DNA of 22,661 nucleotides, from contig BLXT01007956.1 of assembly GCA_019648995.1 (NCBI GenBank), positions 1,761,295 through 1,783,955 of the forward strand, read 5' to 3'. How positions within the stretch are numbered: position 1 is the first letter of the stretch; every line of letters begins with the position of its first letter. The notes under the pieces were generated by a model. It ran no database searches, was not told the origin of the DNA, and saw only the letters and a list, made by a program, of their open reading frames with translations. The stretch is from Plakobranchus ocellatus. Lineage: Eukaryota; Mollusca; Gastropoda; Plakobranchidae. Shown one piece after another: positions 19,901-22,661 of the stretch. A program made the translations under genes and the position numbers.

Positions 19901-21639
19901 TAAAGGCAATGGAAAGGGAGGGTATCTCAGTAAAATTCCAACATTCCATCTTCAATACCCATTTACTTCCGTTAAAACATATTAAAGTCAATCTCACCCT
20001 CACAAATAAAATAACATCTCTTTTTTATTTCTTTGCTTATCTTTTTTTTGTTTGACATTTCTTACATTAAAACTTTTATTTTTTAAATTTTTTTATTCAA
20101 CTACTCTATTGTTTCCCTCTGTTCCCCATTCCTGCCAACCTTACATTTCAGAATTTTGAGGATTCTGAACTACTAAAAAAAAGTTCATCCAACACACACC
20201 GAAACAAGCAAGCAAAGTATATAGGCAGAGAGATAAATACAAAATAGTCAAGAAGGCAAAGATAAAATTCATAAAGTGTCAACCCTTTTGTTTTTTGAAG
20301 TTCTTAAAGTTACATTTATTAGAAATAAATTTGCACTCTAGTGTAGTGATTTGTATGTAAATGCATATTCCTAGGGAAAGCTTATGATCTTCACAATAAT
20401 AAAGAGCATACGTTAACATGGAACATTACCTCAAGCAGGGACCTTTGCTCAGCAGTGGGTGCCCCATCTGTTCCCAGCATTACAGCTCTTTGAGTAAAGA
20501 GCAAAGCTTTTGACAAGTAGTTTTTGTTGCAGCGTGCAATTAATTTATCAAAATCTTCAACCTGGGACATTTCAAGATCTTTTTCATTCTGTAATAAAAG
20601 AAAAAAAAATACAAAGTTCCAGTGATAATTTGACTGCAATGTAGAGGCGTGGATGTTTAATGTGCCCATGTATATTTATTTTACAGTAATAAGGCTTATT
20701 ACAAATCTTATTTGCTTTTATTTGTTTCATGTAAATGAGAAATTGTCTGTTCAAGTCAGCTGCTCTGTACCAAATTTTTTTCAATAGGTGTGCGGTATAA
20801 ATAAGAATATTTATTCAAAGGGATTGGCTTAAACAGCCTTTTCTGTTTCAAAATTTCTTATTCTGCAAATTGCGTCAAAGTATGTTTTTCTTCAGGAGCA
20901 TATTATTTCCTTCTCACTTATCAAATACTTTTATAATAAAATCAACAACGAAATCCATTTGTATGACACTCAACCTATGGATGACAAATTCAAAGTTAAA
21001 GCATCAGGGGAAAACAAATTCTTTTAATATGTGACACAAATATCTACTTACTACTTCCTTTTGCATCCTGCTTTGCCTTACACTACCCTTGGCACTTTTC
21101 CACATGTCTGCCAGATAGAAATATTTTTGTATGAATTTGAATTAAATGTCAAAAAACAAGAGAAAAAAAATGTCAAATGTCTTACCAATGCTTTAAAGCA
21201 AAATGCCAATTAAAAATTATTTAAGTGATTTCTGTGTAAAAAAATATAAAATGCAAGTTTAAATTCTCTTTACTAAGTTATGAAATTTTCATTCCTTTCA
21301 GTTTTACTTATGGTGAAATAATGGTGTTTCCATTTTTTCTTCTTTTTTTTTGACATTTGTCAAAAGGATGCGACTGGCATAGGAAACAACTTAAGCAGTT
21401 ACAGCACCTTGTGGAGGATCCAGCGCAGCCAGCTTGAGGCAGACCCTGTGGTACATGAGGATAAGCTCCAGATGCAAATCTTTCACCATGTTCCACACAG
21501 CTGTGGCCGAGCCCCGCATGCTTGCAGGGACCAACAGGTCTGGGTTAGTGGGTGCACCACCAGGCTGGGCCTCATCCCCTACTGCTCCTTCTGTCATTTC
21601 TTTGGTGAGCTCACTGGCAAAAATCTCAGGGTTTAGCTC
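677..21639 (-). CDS. CFAP54: CFAP54 (cilia- and flagella-associated protein 54), 29 internal exons, partial at both ends
   Basis: CFAP54 is a structural subunit of the C1d projection of the central-pair apparatus in motile 9+2 cilia and sperm flagella, working with CFAP46, CFAP74 and CFAP221; its loss in mice impairs ciliary motility (family knowledge). Joining 29 minus-strand exons gives 4,362 nt, exactly 1,454 codons, without an internal stop. All introns are GT-AG and phases match at all 28 junctions. In order the protein shows a helical segment, an FN3-like domain (window residues about 183-282), helical solenoid, a charged linker (about 520-600), helices, a Pro/Ala/Thr-rich linker (about 850-950) and a conserved helical part to residue 1454. 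The family is about 3,000 residues, so N- and C-terminal exons lie outside. Exons are visibly richer in G+C than introns. No frameshift or broken splice site was seen, so the gene looks functional. Confidence 0.95.
1050..1318 (+). mobile_element. tRNA-derived SINE in intron 28
   Basis: The head has a pol III A box (TGGCTCATCTGG, 1062-1073) and a B box (GATTCAAATC, 1105-1114) 43 bases apart, the spacing of a tRNA gene. A GC-richer body follows, then a near-palindrome with 8-bp arms (ATGCTTGG/CCAAGCAT, 1080s numbering plus 200: 1280-1296) and a T-rich tail at about 1311-1318. The tRNA-like part does not pair as an intact tRNA, so it is a SINE head and not a tRNA gene. It is inserted opposite to CFAP54, about 25 nt from the exon 28 donor. 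The family was not identified and clear target-site duplications were not found. Confidence 0.75.
1344..1544 (-). CDS. CFAP54: CFAP54 exon 28 (residues 1365-1432)
   Basis: 201 nt, entering with one base and leaving two, donor CTCA|GTGAGT. It reads RAAFKWWCNSLDIVLNMQDA, then TMEENISSVLLECCGLWGCI and MAGVLASNIAQ. RAAFK.W...LD and the G.WGC..AGVL...IAQ motif are conserved. The acceptor is a tandem AAGCAG: using the first AG starts the exon at 1544, using the second starts it at 1541 and drops one Ser, both in frame. Confidence 0.96.
1886..2021 (-). CDS. CFAP54: CFAP54 exon 27 (residues 1320-1365)
   Basis: 136 nt, entering and leaving with two bases, TTATTAG|TG to TCAAG|GTGAAT. It reads VQCQKETSNSLFQILSEILF then AKSQKGLAAQAMHELGNIHF. 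The A..A..ELGN.HF pattern is TPR-like and typical of the C-terminal half of CFAP54. Confidence 0.95.
2316..2501 (-). CDS. CFAP54: CFAP54 exon 26 (residues 1258-1320)
   Basis: 186 nt, entering with two bases, TCTCCACAG|TG to ATAG|GTTAGT. It reads VQDSIPGREVTHVDFQLAAG, then HPQPTMPPNQMTSDFLNVSD and VQVTPIPRSQLGTVISSYEK. Mostly loop and short strands, forming a less helical connection before the next conserved helices. Confidence 0.93.
2786..2938 (-). CDS. CFAP54: CFAP54 exon 25 (residues 1207-1258)
   Basis: 153 nt, entering with two bases and leaving one, ATACATAG|AA to AATG|GTGAGC. It reads EQDAFRLSCVPLDMETSLCS, then LRETLDQAHYTARALQHSRK and LLSLYLAGQQNG. It is predicted as two long helices. 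Confidence 0.94.
2939..3645 (-). other. Intron 24: AT-rich, nothing recognised
   Basis: About 710 nt with several poly-T runs and no coding block of matching phase. Confidence 0.55.
3646..3899 (-). CDS. CFAP54: CFAP54 exon 24 (residues 1122-1207)
   Basis: 254 nt, entering and leaving with one base, after a CT-rich tract (TCTGTCCAG) and ending TCTG|GTGAGA. It starts NRYAEQVIPLLVQAQHHLER, a CFAP54 signature (YAEQV.PLL..AQ..L..R), followed by QVGGPAPPQPHFQRLETQLG and a helix containing KDYLRAQLVLQVDKEDLARA. Confidence 0.97.
4305..4534 (-). CDS. CFAP54: CFAP54 exon 23 (residues 1046-1122)
   Basis: 230 nt, phase 0 in and 2 out, TTTCCAG|GCC to ACCAA|GTAAAG. It reads AKSRGKTLGEYFESWVGDVC, then DDTTITDSRWTRRLILRTLE and LLYLEAKWEKLVDLALRYSA. 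The W.R...L.TLE.LY.E.KWE.L...A..Y.A pattern is TPR-like helical packing and is conserved in CFAP54. Confidence 0.96.
5004..5243 (-). CDS. CFAP54: CFAP54 exon 22 (residues 966-1045)
   Basis: Phase 0-0, 80 codons, ATGACAG|ATA to AGG|GTAGGA. It starts ILAHRGQHWTLLQNAGRALW, a hallmark CFAP54 motif (AHRG..W.LLQNA.R.LWN), and continues with SLVWRPFYTASDCVLDMMAT. It is a continuous helical region with no linker. Confidence 0.97.
5728..5915 (-). CDS. CFAP54: CFAP54 exon 21 (residues 903-965)
   Basis: 188 nt, entering with two bases and leaving in phase 0, TTTGTAG|GG to GTG|GTTTGT. It begins GAPPPPLYTIPPEVEDTPRT, a proline-rich end of the linker, then a Thr/Ser/Lys stretch, and closes with the helix TIEALEKTFACLIRAV. 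The donor after GCTGTG is chosen so that AV joins ILAHRG of exon 22, as expected for the family. Confidence 0.93.
5916..6538 (-). other. Intron 20: AT-rich, nothing recognised
   Basis: About 620 nt of AT-rich sequence with no exon, repeat or RNA signal that I can support. Confidence 0.55.
6539..6774 (-). CDS. CFAP54: CFAP54 exon 20 (residues 824-903), Gly/Ala/Pro-rich linker
   Basis: 236 nt, entering and leaving with one base, TTTCTCAG|G to ACTG|GTCAGA. It starts TNFLDQEWFTFETAGVMIVG, then a low-complexity region (GGPGPTSHADVDYLALAGPG, later TTGIEFAAAAAT). The sequence after about residue 850 looks disordered and probably differs strongly between species. Confidence 0.93.
7366..7463 (-). CDS. 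CFAP54: CFAP54 exon 19 (residues 792-824)
   Basis: 98 nt, phase 0 in and 2 out, TTTTCAG|TTG to AACAG|GTGACT. The correct frame reads LNIIHGLSHFSTFLQKLEKR then EKMLGSMGTSMNR. The HGL..F..FL.KLEKRE pattern suits CFAP54. A longer open frame overlapping here in another phase does not join the neighbours and is a shadow. Confidence 0.92.
7464..8167 (-). other. Intron 18: AT-rich, nothing recognised
   Basis: About 700 nt. Several poly-T and poly-A runs (for example 7866-7878 and 7912-7923) but no exon-like or repeat-like block. Confidence 0.55.
8168..8272 (-). CDS. CFAP54: CFAP54 exon 18 (residues 757-791)
   Basis: Phase 0-0, 35 codons, TATCTCAG|GCT to CAG|GTATGA. It reads ALDTLSLYFVDMVRLKSRRL and then RMRKITVDEAPWRSQ. 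A hydrophobic helix precedes a very basic KSRRLRMRK segment and a conserved-looking DE.PWRSQ motif. Confidence 0.94.
8630..8825. repeat. Possible old repeat fragment in intron 17
   Basis: The block is clearly richer in G+C than the intron around it. On the minus strand it would start 40 nt after the exon 17 donor, and the frames that could join exons 17 and 18 contain stops, so it is not an exon of this gene. The family was not identified. The block could be a decayed transposable element or a conserved non-coding segment. Confidence 0.3.
8853..8918 (-). CDS. CFAP54: CFAP54 exon 17 (residues 735-756)
   Basis: A small phase 0-0 exon of 22 codons, AATTCAG|CCT to AAG|GTAAGT (a near-consensus donor). 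It reads PLGVTESMSDTSRQLQEERE and LK, a short polar lead into a coiled helix that continues into exon 18. Confidence 0.88.
8919..9831 (-). other. Intron 16: AT-rich, nothing recognised
   Basis: About 910 nt with short TA repeats (near 9006-9017 and 9299-9308). No coding block, RNA gene or repeat family is recognised. Confidence 0.55.
9832..9936 (-). CDS. CFAP54: CFAP54 exon 16 (residues 700-734), basic linker exon called from signals
   Basis: A 105-nt open block, phase 0-0, between GGTCACCAG (AG at 9937-9938) and AAG|GTGAAT (donor at 9831). It is GC-richer than the surrounding intron. It reads DSPRAGKVTGRKESLAVKSY then NTGKAAGGRKKAKYK, strongly basic and probably disordered. Both neighbours are phase 0, so the protein stays in frame with or without it. 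I do not recognise this stretch in other CFAP54 proteins; it could be an alternative or lineage-specific exon. Confidence 0.6.
10437..10557 (-). CDS. CFAP54: CFAP54 exon 15 (residues 659-699)
   Basis: 121 nt, entering with one base and leaving in phase 0, ATTTCAG|G to AAG|GTAAGC. It reads RNESIIGTRAFLNKQPGAVT, then VSGDDPKKFAAAMVEYSKDK. It is predicted helical and continuous in frame with exon 14 (WLTK-RNES). Confidence 0.92.
10558..12194 (-). other. Intron 14, longest in the window (1,637 nt)
   Basis: AT-rich with no recognised exon. A 99-codon open frame on the + strand (11052-11351) lies here, but it shows no recognisable domain and its length is about what chance gives at this base composition. 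A 16-bp perfect palindrome with a CGGCCG core sits at 10761-10776. Confidence 0.55.
12195..12321 (-). CDS. CFAP54: CFAP54 exon 14 (residues 617-659)
   Basis: 127 nt, entering with two bases, CTACTAG|TG to ACCAA|GTAAGT. It reads VVKFKRRQRYLEFLVHVSQK, then GLTEGLADQVVLWCEDGIQW. The basic KFKRR helix followed by a Trp-containing pair of helices is well formed and continuous with exons 13 and 15. Confidence 0.94.
12675..12767 (-). CDS. CFAP54: CFAP54 exon 13 (residues 586-617)
   Basis: 93 nt, entering with two bases and leaving one, ACTGCAG|CT to GAGG|GTAAGT. It reads ATAEHELSGSEDPSILHSYI and then SYLPSFIAFKEG. It marks the change from the acidic linker back to helical solenoid. Confidence 0.92.
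12768..13489 (-). other. Intron 12: AT-rich, nothing recognised
   Basis: About 720 nt. There is a poly-T-containing stretch near 13155-13180 and 13336-13346 but no exon-like block of matching phase and no identifiable repeat. Confidence 0.55.
13490..13630 (-). CDS. CFAP54: CFAP54 exon 12 (residues 539-586), charged linker
   Basis: 141 nt, entering with two bases, CAACAG|AA to GCTG|GTCAGT. It starts EAAAKAKKKGQPFPPIARKT, a lysine/alanine/proline-rich disordered stretch, then ASKDDMDGPVNEELKALEAH, returning to a helix. This linker is expected to vary much between species. Confidence 0.92.
13631..14350 (-). other. Intron 11, with a long purine tract
   Basis: The intron contains the (GA)n tract annotated separately and a weakly open region at 14040-14285 on both strands. 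The latter cannot join exons 11 and 12 because the needed frame is stopped, and its length is near what is expected by chance in AT-rich DNA. Confidence 0.55.
13862..13938. repeat. (GA)n microsatellite
   Basis: A perfect run of 27 GA units at 13862-13915 is followed by an interrupted GA-rich part to about 13938. It lies inside a wider + strand purine-rich tract from about 13812. On the transcribed pre-mRNA (minus strand) it reads as a long CU tract about 230-310 nt upstream of exon 12's acceptor. Confidence 0.95.
14351..14489 (-). CDS. CFAP54: CFAP54 exon 11 (residues 493-539), start of charged linker
   Basis: 139 nt, phase 0 in and 1 out, GACCAG|GCT to AATG|GTAAGA. The first half (ALRTWGQKTLANNIIEAGRR) is helical and conserved in character. 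The second half (TEADTNKVAEDKTDAGDDAS) is acidic, polar and probably disordered. Confidence 0.93.
14962..15084 (-). CDS. CFAP54: CFAP54 exon 10 (residues 452-492)
   Basis: Phase 0-0, 41 codons, GCTAG|ATC to AAG|GTTAGT. It reads ILQRVHAVVQEIPVGLIQKR and then QGSITDSLNHMIACITFHMA. The S.T.S..HMIACI.F....K pattern fits the conserved helix of CFAP54 following the YGLLAP segment. Confidence 0.95.
15085..15843 (-). other. Intron 9, with a cluster of AGGTCA-like half-sites
   Basis: About 760 nt, AT-rich apart from about 15376-15420. That part holds AGGTCA, one spacer base, AGGTGA, four bases, then GGGTCA (15393-15415, + strand), a direct-repeat arrangement resembling nuclear-receptor sites. No exon fits this stretch, since its frames hit stops at once. 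Confidence 0.45.
15844..16006 (-). CDS. CFAP54: CFAP54 exon 9 (residues 397-451)
   Basis: 163 nt, entering with one base (completing a Ser codon) and leaving in phase 0, CTTTAG to CAG|GTTAGT. It contains CQIARLHQCERMLVALELAG, WLNEANLALQAAVQIYGLLA and PVLYFKIPSLAVVQ. The ER.LVALEL..WLN...ALQA....YGLLAP signature is among the most conserved in CFAP54 and is decisive for the assignment. Confidence 0.97.
16007..16909 (-). other. Intron 8: AT-rich with scattered GATT repeats
   Basis: About 900 nt. There are several short direct copies of GATTGATT, for example near 16397-16425 and 16568-16580. No coding block, tRNA-like region or larger repeat was found. Confidence 0.55.
16910..17050 (-). CDS. CFAP54: CFAP54 exon 8 (residues 350-397)
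   Basis: 141 nt, with one base completing a Lys codon, GATCCCAG acceptor to ATACAG|GTGCAG. It reads LNQRAVCLSSPVLLRQFLTS and then IMISVDTAVREGRLFCDIVC. The two helices and the LFCD motif agree with the solenoid that follows the FN3-like domain in CFAP54. Confidence 0.93.
17438..17580 (-). CDS. CFAP54: CFAP54 exon 7 (residues 303-350)
   Basis: 143 nt, phase 0 in and 2 out, CCCAG|ATG to CTGAA|GTGAGT. It reads MAYQVGCYDIADQACSVLWD followed by HFVVKPQPP. The AYQVG.Y..A......W..FV pattern is strongly conserved in CFAP54. The rest (TYITEAKKDFKLTLLK) is helical. The initial ATG codes an internal methionine; it is not a start site. Confidence 0.96.
17581..18304 (-). other. Intron 6: AT-rich, nothing recognised
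   Basis: About 720 nt of AT-rich sequence with several A- and T-runs. I find no open stretch of matching phase, no repeat family I recognise and no RNA gene. Confidence 0.6.
18305..18487 (-). CDS. CFAP54: CFAP54 exon 6 (residues 242-302), end of FN3-like domain
   Basis: Phase 0-0, 61 codons, CTCAG|GTC to CAA|GTATGT. It contains SGLQPDERYVFAVAAY, the classic FN3 F-strand pattern L.P...Y.F.V.A (residues about 252-267), followed by GKLIGDGVGETTKP, which is highly characteristic of CFAP54. The last residues (PVLMTWAFISQ) begin the helical solenoid. This is one of the strongest identifiers of the gene. Confidence 0.97.
18897..18989 (-). CDS. CFAP54: CFAP54 exon 5 (residues 211-241), middle of FN3-like domain
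   Basis: Phase 0-0, 31 codons, with acceptor TTATAG and the strong donor GAG|GTGAGT. It reads VAWYRIFGRSASGANVKARL and then SDYYFPGTGEE. The Trp and the alternating hydrophobic pattern match the central strands of an FN3 fold, although the exon is short and would have no recognisable domain alone. Confidence 0.93.
18990..19577 (-). other. Intron 4, with an unassigned GC-richer block
   Basis: Most of the intron is AT-rich. At about 19378-19480 there is a GC-richer block with a small hairpin (GGCTC, 5-nt loop, GAGCC). It does not fit the gene frame: exons 4 and 5 join directly with the family-typical order GEK-VAWYRIFG. It may be a remnant of a repeat. Confidence 0.5.
19578..19760 (-). CDS. 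CFAP54: CFAP54 exon 4 (residues 150-210), start of FN3-like domain
   Basis: Phase 0-0, 61 codons, from AACAG|GAG to AAG|GTTAGC. It reads EAMTFVQRVQTEEKRIYLEN and later TPPPPVLVCRTDTAMVFRPA before ASGEK. The proline run followed by a short beta-strand segment (VLVCRTDTAMVFRP) is the conserved entry into the FN3-like domain of CFAP54. Confidence 0.95.
19761..20429 (-). other. Intron 3: AT-rich, (AT)n and poly-T
   Basis: No exon or element is recognised. The intron holds a short TA microsatellite at about 19843-19858 running straight into a T-rich stretch to about 19885, plus further T-runs near 20040-20095. These look like ordinary simple sequence. Confidence 0.6.
20430..20588 (-). CDS. CFAP54: CFAP54 exon 3 (residues 97-149)
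   Basis: A phase 0-0 exon of 53 codons between TATTACAG and GAG|GTAATG. It starts NEKDLEMSQVEDFDKLIARC and continues through KNYLSKALLFTQRAVML, a predicted helical hairpin, ending in QRSLLE. A lysine-rich helix followed by the KAL.F.Q.A pattern fits the segment ahead of the FN3-like domain in CFAP54. Confidence 0.92.
21052..21107 (-). CDS. CFAP54: CFAP54 exon 2 (residues 78-96), small exon called from splice signals
   Basis: This 56-nt block is GC-richer than the surrounding intron. It is preceded by a good acceptor (TATCTGGCAG, AG at 21108-21109) and followed by a near-consensus donor (GTAAGTAG at 21051). With the single base carried from exon 1 it reads DMWKSAKGSVRQSRMQKEV, a basic stretch, and it ends in phase 0, matching exon 3. 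Homology was not recognised, so the call rests on signals and frame. If it is not an exon, exon 1 must end at 21403 instead. Confidence 0.65.
21408..21639 (-). CDS. CFAP54: CFAP54 exon 1 of window (residues 1-78)
   Basis: The exon opens in phase 0 with ELNPEIFASELTKEM after a strong CT-rich tract and AG at 21640-21641. It contains the motif LILMYHRVCLKLAALDPPQ, an amphipathic helix typical of CFAP54. I place the donor at 21407 (CAAG|GTGCTG), leaving one base for the next codon, because this joins exon 2 in frame. A second donor at 21402 (GCT|GTAACT) would add five bases and join directly to exon 3 in phase 0. Confidence 0.85.
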
Positions 21640-22661
21640 CTTTACAGAGAAACAAAGAGAGAGAGAGAAGGATTAAAAATGAGATTGAAAGATACACTTA
21701 TCTGCACTGGCTCTGTTTAAAGGCATGACTTGAACATGCTATACCTGCAGAACAAACACTTATTCCAGTTTTGCAAAAAGATGACAATACTATTAAATTG
21801 AAACACACACTTTATACTATACCTGGTACAAAATCAGCTGAAGGACAGCAACAATTACAAAACAGGATTTTTCTAAAGCAGTGACAGAACCTTAGTATTT
21901 AGGGTCTTTTTTTAAATTGAAATAAATCTACGTATGCCTTGCATCTTGCTCCTTTGTAGCTATTTCTAAACTGTTAATTCTCAAACTAAACTGCCCATAT
22001 GTCAAGTTGTAAAGAACTTTTTTTTTCACATTAGAGATTTACAAATGGGCATTGCAAAATAGTTATGAAAAACTTCAAATTTTTTTTTTTTTGTTGCATA
22101 TTTATTTATCTATTTTATTGAAATTGCTATTAACAAATATTGCACACTGAAGAGTTCAGAGGAAACAAAAAAATTTTACGGGAAAAAAAAGCAGATTTTG
22201 AAAACTAATTTCTTTAAAAGTTACATCAATGCACACAATCAGAGGAATGCAATGCCCACAAAAATTTTTGTCTCCACTGAAAAAATCTGTTTTTATCACA
22301 TTTAGAAAAGTTTTAGATATGGAACAAACTCTCTATGGAGTAAAAAGGATAAATATGATCTTTTAGCATTGCAGTTTGACGGTAACATTAAGTGAAGCAC
22401 TGCACAGTGTCTCATAAAAAGATATTTGTGATAGGAAAGTATGTTACAAGAATTTCAGAATCTCTTTGTTCAGTAATGATCCTTTGCTTGCTTTTTTTTT
22501 TTTCAATTCATACGACTCTTTTCTATAAATGTTTTCAAAATGATTCGTCATAATGTCAGTTTCAATCTTTATCAAATGTGCCTCATTTCAGATAGGAAAA
22601 AAATAATTAAAAAAAAACAACAAATAAGCAGTAACAGCAATATGTCAAATGGGACCCCCCC
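21640..22661 (-). other. Partial intron upstream of exon 1, right window edge
   Basis: This is more than 1 kb of AT-rich sequence with poly-T/A runs (for example 22080-22092 and 22492-22503). I see no convincing coding exon, promoter or start codon. The 30 nt next to exon 1 read on the minus strand as a CT-rich polypyrimidine tract ending in TAAAG, which shows that exon 1 is an internal exon. The window ends in a run of C. Confidence 0.75.

Noticed and set aside
1-22661. Bacterial, phage or CRISPR-type system
   Set aside because: The whole window is explained by one spliced eukaryotic gene and its introns. There are no compact operons, ribosome binding sites or regular repeat-spacer arrays.

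Overview
The window looks like nuclear DNA from an animal and holds the middle of one large, intron-rich gene on the minus strand. I identify it with high confidence as CFAP54 (cilia- and flagella-associated protein 54, Chlamydomonas FAP54), a roughly 3,000-residue subunit of the C1d projection of the axonemal central-pair apparatus. The recognition rests on family-typical stretches: a fibronectin type III end (SGLQPDERYVFAVAAY), MAYQVGCYDIAD, ERMLVALELAGWLNEANLA, QIYGLLAPVLYF, AHRGQHWTLLQNAGRALWN, RYAEQVIPLLVQAQ and IAQYILTSDIGLR. Very AT-rich introns of about 0.3-1.6 kb and a tRNA-derived SINE would suit a lophotrochozoan, perhaps a mollusc. That placement is weak and rests on general appearance only.

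Transcription runs from right to left. I resolve 29 exons between 21639 and 677. All introns between them are GT-AG and every phase joins, giving an uninterrupted frame of 1,454 codons, about half of a full-length CFAP54. Neither the start codon nor the stop codon is in the window: a partial intron lies at the right (21640-22661) and another at the left (1-676). Exons 2 (56 nt) and 16 (105 nt) are my own calls from splice signals, open frame and higher GC than the surrounding intron. The other 27 are well supported.

Region by region: 18305-21639 carries exons 1-6, ending with an FN3-like domain split over three exons. 10437-17580 carries exons 7-15, a helical region interrupted by a charged linker in exons 11-13. 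5728-9936 carries exons 16-21, with a second proline/alanine/threonine-rich linker in exons 20-21. 677-5243 carries exons 22-29, the conserved helical C-terminal half. Other features are a tRNA-derived SINE in the last complete intron (about 1050-1318), a long (GA)n homopurine tract (13862-13938), AT and poly-T runs, and a few GC-richer intronic blocks I could not assign.

I found no prokaryotic genes, CRISPR array, viral gene or new multi-gene system. The points most worth checking are about splicing: a donor choice in exon 1 that is obligatorily coupled to inclusion of exon 2, an apparently unconserved basic linker exon, and an in-frame tandem acceptor at exon 28.
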